A stretch of DNA of 19,641 nt from JAAZIN01 sp033809435 (GTDB lineage Bacteria; Bacillota; Dethiobacteria; DTU022): NCBI GenBank assembly GCA_033809435.1, contig JAPXLS010000016.1, positions 1-19,641 of the forward strand, given 5' to 3'. The notes under the pieces are model-generated. The model was not told the DNA's origin, ran no database searches, and worked only from the letters and a program-made list of their open reading frames with translations. This document shows positions 13,662 through 19,641 of this stretch, one piece after another; the stretch's first letter is position 1, and every line of letters begins with the position of its first letter. The translations under genes and the position numbers were made by a program.

Positions 13662-14561
13662 ATGAAACATGTAGTTGGAATAAGCCTGGGCTCATCGCAA
13701 AGGGACCATGCCGTTACCGTGGAAATGATGGGGGAAAAATGCAAGGTTGAGCGTTTCGGAACGAATGGCGACATGGGAAGAATGATCGAACTGATCAAAG
13801 AATATGATGGAAAGGTAGATGCTTTCGGCCTGGGGGGGATCGATCTTTATATTTCCGCCGTGGATAAGCGCTATATTCTGCGTGATGCCCGCAAACTCGT
13901 CCAGGCGGCGCAGCAGACGCCCATTGTTGACGGATCGGGACTGAAGCATGTTCTGGAGCGGCGGGTGATCGAATATCTGGCAGCCAATACCGATATCTTA
14001 AAGGAGCAACGCCGGGTGCTTCTGACCTGTGCCATGGACCGCCTGGGGATGGCCCAGGCGCTCTTCGATGCCGGCTGCGATGTGACTCTGGGCGATTTTC
14101 TTTTCGTTCTCAATGTGCCGCTCCCGCTCAAATCTTTGAAAAGCCTGGCCCGTTTGGCCCGTTTTATTGCGCCCATCGTGGTCCGGCTGCCTTTTTCCAT
14201 GATCTATCCCACCGGGGAGCAACAGGGAGAGAGCAAACCGCGGCAGATCAAGTACTTTCTGGAAAATGAAATTATAGCCGGAGATTTTCATTTCATACAC
14301 CGCTATATGCCGCCGGAGCTCCCGGGCAAGATTGTGATTACCAATACCGTGACCAGTGAAGATGTGCGCCACCTGAAGGAGCGGGGTGTGAAAACCCTGG
14401 TAGCTACCACTCCGGAGATGGAGGGGCGTTCCTTTGGAACGAATATGCTGGAGGCGATCCTGATTTCGCTGGCGGGCAGCAAAAGTGAGCTCACGGAAGA
14501 TCAATACAACCGGATGCTGGAAGACTTGAAGATTACGCCCCGTATTGAAGAGCTGCAATAA
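13662..14561 (+). CDS. Conserved protein of unknown function (family often labelled quinate 5-dehydrogenase)
   Basis: A 299-residue cytoplasmic protein. It starts MKHVVGISLGSSQRDHAV (Gly-rich, Ser-rich loop at 6-12) and continues with FGTNGDMGRM (32-41), AFGLGGIDLYI (54-64), IVDGSGLK (88-95), the hydrophobic run NVPLPLKSLK (151-160) and VVITNT-like strands before a FGTNMLEA motif near the C-terminus. Databases tend to name such proteins quinate 5-dehydrogenase, but I see no GxGxxG or GAGG nucleotide-binding loop and none of the shikimate/quinate catalytic residues, so I do not accept the name. ATG 13662 is chosen, one base after the previous stop, with AGGG (13653-13656) near; ATG 13632 is possible. 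It links the HTH gene and the reductase-like gene. Confidence 0.7.
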   Translation: MKHVVGISLGSSQRDHAVTVEMMGEKCKVERFGTNGDMGRMIELIKEYDGKVDAFGLGGIDLYISAVDKRYILRDARKLVQAAQQTPIVDGSGLKHVLERRVIEYLAANTDILKEQRRVLLTCAMDRLGMAQALFDAGCDVTLGDFLFVLNVPLPLKSLKSLARLARFIAPIVVRLPFSMIYPTGEQQGESKPRQIKYFLENEIIAGDFHFIHRYMPPELPGKIVITNTVTSEDVRHLKERGVKTLVATTPEMEGRSFGTNMLEAILISLAGSKSELTEDQYNRMLEDLKITPRIEELQ

Positions 14562-14591
14562 CCCTTTGTGCGGTGGGCGGATGGGAGCGCC

Positions 14592-15638
14592 ATGGTCGAT
14601 CATTTCGCCATAATACATAACTATTCACAGCCGGTCCGGAGGGTCCGGCTGCCGTTCCTTCCGCCTTCCCTGTGGTACCGCTTTGCCCCCGTCAGAACAG
14701 CGACTCTGACCGGGGTGGGCTCGTCTTCGGGCCGGACTTCAGGTCATTTCTTATTTTTTAACTGCCATGACCGTCAACCGTCGCAGCGCCACCTGCTGAA
14801 AGGCCTTGTCCGGGCCGGCAGGAAGGCCTCACGCCTGGGCGCACGCATCATCGGTCTTGCTCCCTCCATGTCTGCAGTTCTGGGGGATATGGCGGCTGTG
14901 TTTGCCCGAAACCTGGGCCTGACGGTAACCGGCGGCCTGGGATACTCTACAATCGCCGCCATTGAAGGTTTGCAAGCGGCGGCGGCGCTGATGGGCATAA
15001 GTCTGGAGGGGGCGGCGGTTTTGGTTCTGGGGGCGGCTGAACCTCTTGGCGCCCTCTGCACGCAAATCCTGGCCCGCGACGGGATTAACTACATCACTCT
15101 GGTGGACGGCGACGACGCCCGGCTGGATCTTCTATCGCGCCGGGTTCTTTATGACTGCGGGGTGGCCTGCCGGGTCAGCATGCGGGCAAGCAGAGCAGCG
15201 GCGAAAGCAGACCTGGTTATCGCTGCCGGAGAATCGGCCGGCCGGATGCTCTCTCCCCACGATCTAAAAAGAGGTTCCATTGTCTGCAATCTTGGCGCAG
15301 GGGAGGGGTTTTCTTTGGGCATTGCCAATGAACGCTCCGATGTGATGTGCTTTGACGAAGCCGTGGTCCGGCTGCCCGGCGAAGCGGTACTGGACTGCGA
15401 TCTGGGTCTTCCCGATGCATGCGTTCTCGCCTGGATGGCAGAAGCGATTCTATTGGCCCTGGAGCGCAGATATGACCGGTACTTTTGGGGGCGGGAAATG
15501 CGTCTTGAGAAGGTAACCGGACTCAGGCGGCTCGCAGCGAAGCATGGCTTCATCGTTGCGGGGTTCACGGCGGCAAACCGTTACCTGAGTTTTACCTCTG
15601 TAAAAGAGATCAGAAACAACCTGCAGGAAATCTGCTGA
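14592..15638 (+). CDS. Acyl-ACP reductase (AAR)-like Rossmann protein, catalytic Cys replaced
   Basis: A 348-residue protein whose second half has a dinucleotide-binding fold: AAVLVLGAAEPLGALC (141-156, loop GAAEPLG) then strand ITLVDGDD. Its order of motifs resembles cyanobacterial long-chain acyl-ACP reductase: a TGGLGYSTIAAIEG segment (113-126) before the Rossmann domain and a C-terminal AEAILLALERRYDRYFWGRE (283-302) plus EKV and KHGF. In that family the active-site Cys is two residues before AEA; here the residue is Trp281, while the nearest Cys is Cys277. ATG 14592 is preceded by GGGAG (14583-14587), rather close; GTG 14568 has no site. It follows the unknown-function gene by 30 bases and probably shares its transcript. 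A thioester reductase role is therefore doubtful. Confidence 0.68.
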   Translation: MVDHFAIIHNYSQPVRRVRLPFLPPSLWYRFAPVRTATLTGVGSSSGRTSGHFLFFNCHDRQPSQRHLLKGLVRAGRKASRLGARIIGLAPSMSAVLGDMAAVFARNLGLTVTGGLGYSTIAAIEGLQAAAALMGISLEGAAVLVLGAAEPLGALCTQILARDGINYITLVDGDDARLDLLSRRVLYDCGVACRVSMRASRAAAKADLVIAAGESAGRMLSPHDLKRGSIVCNLGAGEGFSLGIANERSDVMCFDEAVVRLPGEAVLDCDLGLPDACVLAWMAEAILLALERRYDRYFWGREMRLEKVTGLRRLAAKHGFIVAGFTAANRYLSFTSVKEIRNNLQEIC

Positions 15639-15683
15639 AACAGCATTTGAAACAGGCCCTTCACATTGCAGGATCGCGTCCCC

Positions 15684-15712
15684 TTGACAATTGCTGTAAC
15701 GCCATTTATAAT
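15684..15712 (+). promoter_or_regulatory. Consensus promoter of greA-lysS
   Basis: TTGACA (15684-15689) and TATAAT (15707-15712) are both perfect and separated by 17 bases. Transcription should start near 15719, leaving an untranslated leader of about 190 bases. Confidence 0.92.
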
Positions 15713-15718
15713 ACCTTT

Positions 15719-15910
15719 AAAATTTGTGATCATGGTTATGGAACTAGCTCGGAGCGGTGCGCGAAGTGTCAAAGTGTGGCTGACACTCTGGTTATAGGTT
15801 CTCAGGCAGTCCCTTTTTTATTTTCCGCCCAAACGCATATGCTCCGGGTAAAATTCATAGTACTGTAATGTTCTTTCGGGTAAATATTCTTTGAAGGGGA
15901 GAATCATTAC
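15719..15910 (+). other. Structured leader of the greA-lysS transcript
   Basis: GCTCGGAGC (15747-15755) can pair with GCTCCGGGT (15841-15849) over 9 bp (two G-U), enclosing a region with a local hairpin GTGTCA (15766-15771)/TGACAC (15781-15786). An alternative hairpin AGTGT (15773-15777)/ACACT (15783-15787) excludes it. A T run (15813-15819) lies inside. No T-box sequence (GGTGGNACCGCG) was found. No convincing small ORF. It may be a regulatory RNA element, but I recognise no known class. Confidence 0.35.
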
Positions 15911-16384
15911 ATGGCCAACGAAGAGGTCCTTTTAACCAGGGATGGCCTGGAGAAGCTGGAGAAGGAACTGTTTTTCCTGAAATCAGTCAAGCGTAAAGAT
16001 ATTGCCGCCAGAATCAAGGAAGCCATCACCTACGGAGATATCACGGACAACTCGGAATATGAGGATGCCAAGAATGAGCAGGCCTTTGTGGAGGGCAGGA
16101 TAATCACCCTGGAGAAAATACTCCGCAGGGCCCGGATCCTGGAAAAAGACGCCGGCAACAACAGTTATGTGACAGTCGGCTCAACGGTAAAGCTCGAGGA
16201 TGTGGAAATGAACCGGGAGTACATCTATACTATCGTGGGCACTGCCGAGGCCGATCCCGGTGACAGCAAAATATCAAATGAGTCTCCGGTGGGCAGGGCC
16301 ATACTGGGGTTGACCATCGGTGAAGAGGTCGAGGTGAAGGTGCCTGCGGGATCGCTTAAGTACAGGATCCTGGAAATAAGTTAA
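15911..16384 (+). CDS. greA: Transcription elongation factor GreA
   Basis: A 157-residue factor that enters the RNA polymerase secondary channel and stimulates cleavage of backtracked RNA. The N-terminal coiled coil (about 1-75) is clear, with the tip sequence YGDITDNSEYEDAK; Asp43 and Asp46 occupy the acidic tip positions that hold the catalytic Mg (Glu at the second position is more usual). The C-terminal FKBP-like domain includes VTVGSTVKLEDVE and ends in SNESPVGRAILGLTIGEE. ATG 15911 has AAGGGGAG (15894-15901) 9 bases upstream. It lies behind a perfect promoter and a 190-base structured leader and is followed by lysS after 19 bases, the usual Firmicute pairing. Confidence 0.97.
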   Translation: MANEEVLLTRDGLEKLEKELFFLKSVKRKDIAARIKEAITYGDITDNSEYEDAKNEQAFVEGRIITLEKILRRARILEKDAGNNSYVTVGSTVKLEDVEMNREYIYTIVGTAEADPGDSKISNESPVGRAILGLTIGEEVEVKVPAGSLKYRILEIS

Positions 16385-16403
16385 TTTATTTGGAGGTAGT
16401 TAA

Positions 16404-17867
16404 ATGGAGCAGGATCAGCTAAACGAACTGATGAAGGCCCGGCGCCAGAAGATGGTTCAGCTGAGGGAAAAAGGTGTTGAGCCCTTTGGCAGCAAGTTTG
16501 TTTCCAGCCACTACTCGGCAGATGTTATCGAACAGTATGACACACTGGGGGACAAAGAGATATCCCTGACCGGCAGGTTAACCGGCATCCGCACGCACGG
16601 CAAGGCTTCCTTTGCTGATTTGCAGGATTACAAGGGTAAAATACAGATTTATTTTCGTCTCGATCAACTGGGGGAGGAAAAATACAGCCTTATCGATCTT
16701 TTTGATATCGGCGATTTCATTGCAGTCCGGGGGACTGTTTTCAAGACGAAAAAGGGCGAAATAACGGTGGCGGTACATGATTATTGCTTCTTGACAAAGG
16801 CGCTGCGACCGCTTCCTGAAAAATGGCATGGATTAAAAGATGTAGAGCTGCGTTACCGCCAGCGCTATGTTGATCTTATTGTCAATGAAAAGGTGAGACA
16901 GACATTCATCAACCGCAGCAAGATCATTCAGACCATGCGGGACGTATTGAACGAGTGGGGTTTTCTGGAGATGGAGACGCCCATCATGCAAACCATTGCC
17001 GGCGGCGCCCTGGCCCGCCCCTTTATTACATATCATAATGCTCTCGACATAAAACTGTATTTACGCATTGCCACCGAGCTGCACCTCAAGCGACTTCTTG
17101 TCGGCGGGTTGGACAAGATCTACGAGATCGGGCGAATTTTCCGCAATGAGGGGATCTCCCCTTTTCATAACCCCGAGTTCACCTCCGTGGAAATATACCA
17201 GAGCTACGCTGACTACGAGGATATGATGTACATTACCGAGAACCTGATCTACCAGTGTGCCATGCGGGTATTTGGTAAAAGCGAGGTCACCTATCAGGGC
17301 GAGACCTACGATCTGACCCCCCCCTGGCAGCGGGAGACAATGATCAATATCGTGCGCAAGTATGCCGGAGTGGATTTTGAAAAGATCAGCGATGATGCCG
17401 GCGCTCTCGAAGCAGCCCGTGATGCCGGGTTGGAGCTGGGCGGCGAAAGCAGCTGGGGCGAGATCCTCAACCTCTTCTTTGACACTTACTGCGAGGAGCA
17501 GCTGCGCAAGCCCACATTTATCCTTGAATATCCCATTGATGTTTCGCCGCTGTCCAAGAAGATGAAATCGGATCCGCGGCTGACGCACCGCTTTGAGTGT
17601 TTCATTGCAGGCAAAGAGGTGGCCAATGCCTTTACCGAGCTGAACGATCCCATTGATCAGCGGGAACGGTTCGAGCGGCAGCTGACCCGCCGTGAAGCGG
17701 GTGATGATGAAGCCCACATGATGGATGATGATTTTGTTACCGCCCTGGAATATGGGATGCCCCCTGCGGGCGGTTTGGGCATCGGGATTGACCGCGTGGT
17801 GATGATTTTGACTGACAGCCCCTCTATCCGCGATGTCATCCTTTTCCCTACTCTGAAGCCGCGTTGA
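16404..17867 (+). CDS. lysS: Lysyl-tRNA synthetase, class II
   Basis: A 487-residue enzyme charging tRNA-Lys. The N-terminal OB-fold anticodon domain (about 50-150) is followed by the class II core. Motif 1 surrounds the WGFLEMETPIMQ segment, motif 2 is EIGRIFRNEGISPFHNPEF, and motif 3 is GGLGIGIDRVVMIL (about 453-466). The lysine-binding GKEVANAFTELNDP is intact. In motif 2 most bacterial LysRS read GIS-T-R-HNPEF; here it is GIS-P-F-HNPEF, so the Arg before His is Phe. ATG 16404 has TTGGAGGT (about 16390-16397) upstream. It is cotranscribed with greA. Length is normal for the bacterial enzyme. Confidence 0.97.
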   Translation: MEQDQLNELMKARRQKMVQLREKGVEPFGSKFVSSHYSADVIEQYDTLGDKEISLTGRLTGIRTHGKASFADLQDYKGKIQIYFRLDQLGEEKYSLIDLFDIGDFIAVRGTVFKTKKGEITVAVHDYCFLTKALRPLPEKWHGLKDVELRYRQRYVDLIVNEKVRQTFINRSKIIQTMRDVLNEWGFLEMETPIMQTIAGGALARPFITYHNALDIKLYLRIATELHLKRLLVGGLDKIYEIGRIFRNEGISPFHNPEFTSVEIYQSYADYEDMMYITENLIYQCAMRVFGKSEVTYQGETYDLTPPWQRETMINIVRKYAGVDFEKISDDAGALEAARDAGLELGGESSWGEILNLFFDTYCEEQLRKPTFILEYPIDVSPLSKKMKSDPRLTHRFECFIAGKEVANAFTELNDPIDQRERFERQLTRREAGDDEAHMMDDDFVTALEYGMPPAGGLGIGIDRVVMILTDSPSIRDVILFPTLKPR

Positions 17868-17977
17868 GAACCTGTTGCCTTTCTTTGGGCTGATCAGAGA
17901 TAATAGTTTAATGAAATGAATTATTCCTGGGTGGAGAGATCTTCTATGGCATAATAAGGACATGGAGGCGTTGTAAT

Positions 17978-19351
17978 TTGAATCATACTTTACCGGAGCC
18001 GTACAAGATTAAAGTGGTCGAGGCGATCAATCTGCTGCCGCCTGCGGAACGGGCCCGGCGGATCGAAGAGGCCGGTTTTAACACCTTTCTTTTGAAATCG
18101 CAGGATGTTTATATTGACCTTCTTACCGACAGCGGGACCAATGCCATGAGCGACAACCAGTGGGCCGGGCTGATGCTTGGCGACGAGGCCTATGCGGGGA
18201 GCGACAACTGGCTTCACCTCGAGGAGACGGTGCGGGAGCTTTTCGGCTTCAAATATGTGGTCCCCACGCACCAGGGCCGCGGCGCCGAAAACCTTATCTC
18301 CAGATTGTTGATCGAGCCAGGGATGTTTATTCCCGGCAATATGTACTTTACCACTACCCGGGCGCATCAGGAGATGAACGGGGGCACCTTTGTCGATGTG
18401 ATCATTGATGAAGCGCACGATCCGCAGAGAGATGACATCCCTTTCAAGGGCGACGTTGATCTGAACAAATATGAGGCGCTAATAGATCGGGTCGGTGCGG
18501 AGAGAATTCCCTACATCTCGGTGGCTGTGACCGTAAATATGGCCGGCGGACAGCCGGTAAGCATGCAGAATTTGCGAGAAGTAAAGCGTTTTTCGGAAAA
18601 GCGGGGGATCAGGGTAATTTTCGACGCCACCCGCTGTGTGGAAAATGCCTACTTTATCAAGGAGCGTGAAGCGGGCTACGGTGACAAGAGCATTGCCGCC
18701 ATTATTAAAGAGATGTTCAGCTATGCCGACGGCTGCACCATGAGCGGCAAGAAGGACGGCATCGTCAACATGGGCGGCTTTTTGGCCGTTAATGAGGAGG
18801 ATCTCTACCGCCGGGCTTCCGCAATGGTGGTGGTCTTTGAGGGGATGCCCAGCTACGGGGGCATGACCGGACGCGACATGGAAGCCTTTGCGCGGGGGCT
18901 GCGCGAGGCCATGGAGTACGCCTATATCCGCCACCGGGTGGAGCAGGTGATCTCCTTCGGAGCCAGGCTGAGCGAGCTGGGCGTCCCCATAGTCAAACCT
19001 GTGGGCGGACATGCGGTTTTCCTGGATGTAAAGGCATTCCTGCCCCATCTCCCCCAGGAAAAACTGCCCGCGCAGGCCCTGGCGGCAGCCATTTATGAGC
19101 AATCGGGCGTGCGCAGTATGGAAAGGGGAATCGTTTCGGCGGGCCGTGACAAGGACGGCTGCGACTACTGCCCCAAGCTGGAGCTGGTCCGGTTGACCAT
19201 TCCACGGCGGGTTTACACTGCAGCGCATCTGGAGTATGCTGCTGTGGCCATTGCCGGCGTCCATGAGCGGCGCAGCGAAATCAAGGGTTTGGAATGGGTC
19301 TATGAACCGCCGTTGCTGCGCTTTTTTACCGGCCGCTTCAAAAAACTTTAA
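17978..19351 (+). CDS. tpl: Tyrosine phenol-lyase
   Basis: A 457-residue PLP enzyme splitting L-tyrosine to phenol, pyruvate and ammonia. It aligns along its length with Citrobacter-type TPL: the LLTDSGTNAMSD opening, Tyr72 (GDEAYAG), THQGRGAEN, GNMYFTTTR with the conserved Thr, FDATRCVENAYF (Asp216, Arg219), the Schiff-base Lys258 in CTMSGKKDG, and SMERG (380-384) with Arg383, which binds the phenol ring environment and separates TPL from tryptophanase. The ending RFFTGRF carries the conserved Phe. A CDYC insert-like segment sits at about 395-398. TTG 17978 has GGAGG (17964-17968) 9 bases upstream. It stands alone with no tyrosine permease, and no convincing promoter is visible in the 110 bases after lysS. 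Confidence 0.93.
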   Translation: MNHTLPEPYKIKVVEAINLLPPAERARRIEEAGFNTFLLKSQDVYIDLLTDSGTNAMSDNQWAGLMLGDEAYAGSDNWLHLEETVRELFGFKYVVPTHQGRGAENLISRLLIEPGMFIPGNMYFTTTRAHQEMNGGTFVDVIIDEAHDPQRDDIPFKGDVDLNKYEALIDRVGAERIPYISVAVTVNMAGGQPVSMQNLREVKRFSEKRGIRVIFDATRCVENAYFIKEREAGYGDKSIAAIIKEMFSYADGCTMSGKKDGIVNMGGFLAVNEEDLYRRASAMVVVFEGMPSYGGMTGRDMEAFARGLREAMEYAYIRHRVEQVISFGARLSELGVPIVKPVGGHAVFLDVKAFLPHLPQEKLPAQALAAAIYEQSGVRSMERGIVSAGRDKDGCDYCPKLELVRLTIPRRVYTAAHLEYAAVAIAGVHERRSEIKGLEWVYEPPLLRFFTGRFKKL

Positions 19352-19575
19352 AAGAAATAGCTTAATCCGTCTTTCTTTTGTTTAAGCGAGAAAAGGACAG
19401 ATGGCCAAGATCAATATTTATGTATGGCAATAGATAAAGTAAACGCAACCTTTGTTAAGGTGAATGCAACCCTTTTTGCATTAAGTCAGTCCAAAACCTG
19501 GATATACATGTAAGGATCGGTGGAAGGTGGATGTAAAAACAGCGACAAACATCCAAAAAAAAGATAGAATAATGT
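19352..19575. other. Gap before the rRNA-type promoter
   Basis: No gene is seen. It holds GCTTAA/TTAAGC arms around a 16-base spacer (19360-19387) and two related GCAACC-containing segments (19445-19450 and 19466-19471). A hairpin AATGCAA/TTGCATT (19463-19469 with 19476-19482) is also present. No T-rich terminator follows the tpl stop. Confidence 0.4.
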
Positions 19576-19604
19576 TTGACAAAGTGACGTCTCCATGTTA
19601 TTAT
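19576..19604 (+). promoter_or_regulatory. Strong promoter, probably of an rRNA operon
   Basis: TTGACA (19576-19581), 17 bases, then TATTAT (19599-19604) with an extended TGT in front. What follows is a GC-rich leader and not a coding start. Confidence 0.82.
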
Positions 19605-19641
19605 GAATTTCGCGCCCGTTGGGGCGCGGGAAGTTGTTCTT
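19605..19641 (+). other. Probable rRNA operon leader (truncated)
   Basis: CGCGCCC (19611-19617) pairs with GGGCGCG (19622-19628) around GTTG. The window then ends in TTGTTCTT, which matches the start of the boxA-like TGTTCTTTGAAAACT found just before 16S rRNA genes in Firmicutes (established knowledge). The 16S gene itself would lie beyond the window. Confidence 0.6.

Noticed and set aside
13662..14561. Annotation as quinate 5-dehydrogenase
   Set aside because: No nucleotide-binding glycine loop and no shikimate/quinate dehydrogenase catalytic residues could be found.
17061..17963. Long open frame on the minus strand through lysS (300 codons)
   Set aside because: It lies entirely antisense to a clear class II LysRS, has no ribosome-binding site and its residues look like mirror-frame composition.
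1..19641. CRISPR array, insertion sequence, prophage or attachment site
   Set aside because: No regularly spaced repeats, transposase, integrase or terminal inverted repeats were seen anywhere; the tRNA has no truncated copy nearby.

Overview
The window looks like a chromosomal segment of an anaerobic, Gram-positive, Clostridia-type bacterium (Peptococcaceae- or Syntrophomonadaceae-like). The basis is the dusB / greA-lysS backbone, strong purine-rich Shine-Dalgarno sites, several TTG and GTG starts, consensus sigma-A promoters, and typical anaerobe genes (acyl-CoA dehydratase activases, CooT, tyrosine phenol-lyase, DUF5320 proteins). Every protein gene is on the + strand; the only minus-strand gene I can support is a tRNA-Pro. 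The taxonomic call is an inference from gene content, not a search result.

Layout. (1) 1-3324: the tail of an ABC permease, a PotA/CysA-type ATPase, a PfkB sugar/nucleoside kinase and an ADP-ribosylglycohydrolase-family protein, tightly spaced and probably one uptake-and-salvage operon. (2) 3414-4070: an orphan SagB-type nitroreductase. (3) 4225-7388: a compact three-gene operon of DUF2229 protein, HgdC/BcrA-type activase and CoA-protein-activase, with no dehydratase subunits beside it. (4) 7445-8048: two tiny DUF5320 proteins behind a promoter whose early transcribed region carries a perfect 16-bp palindrome of the TTAGG-n4-CCTAA metalloregulator type. (5) 8072-8587: a MOSC-domain protein with its own promoter. 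(6) 8678-8797, minus strand: tRNA-Pro(CGG) with a clear promoter. (7) 9041-9985: a polyprenyl-synthetase-like protein that has lost both aspartate-rich motifs. (8) 10113-11399: M20 metallopeptidase. (9) 11498-12984: XRE regulator, dusB and cooT, closed by a strong terminator. (10) 13103-15638: HTH protein, a protein usually mislabelled quinate 5-dehydrogenase, and a homologue of acyl-ACP reductase lacking the usual catalytic Cys. (11) 15684-17867: perfect promoter, structured leader, greA and lysS. (12) 17978-19351: tyrosine phenol-lyase. (13) 19576-19641: a strong promoter and GC-rich hairpin that look like the start of an rRNA operon lying just beyond the window.

The most interesting candidates for undescribed biology are the HTH / unknown / acyl-ACP-reductase-like trio, the motif-less prenyl synthase homologue, the DUF5320 operon with its metalloregulator-like palindrome, and the structured greA-lysS leader. 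No CRISPR array, insertion sequence, prophage or recognised defence system was seen.
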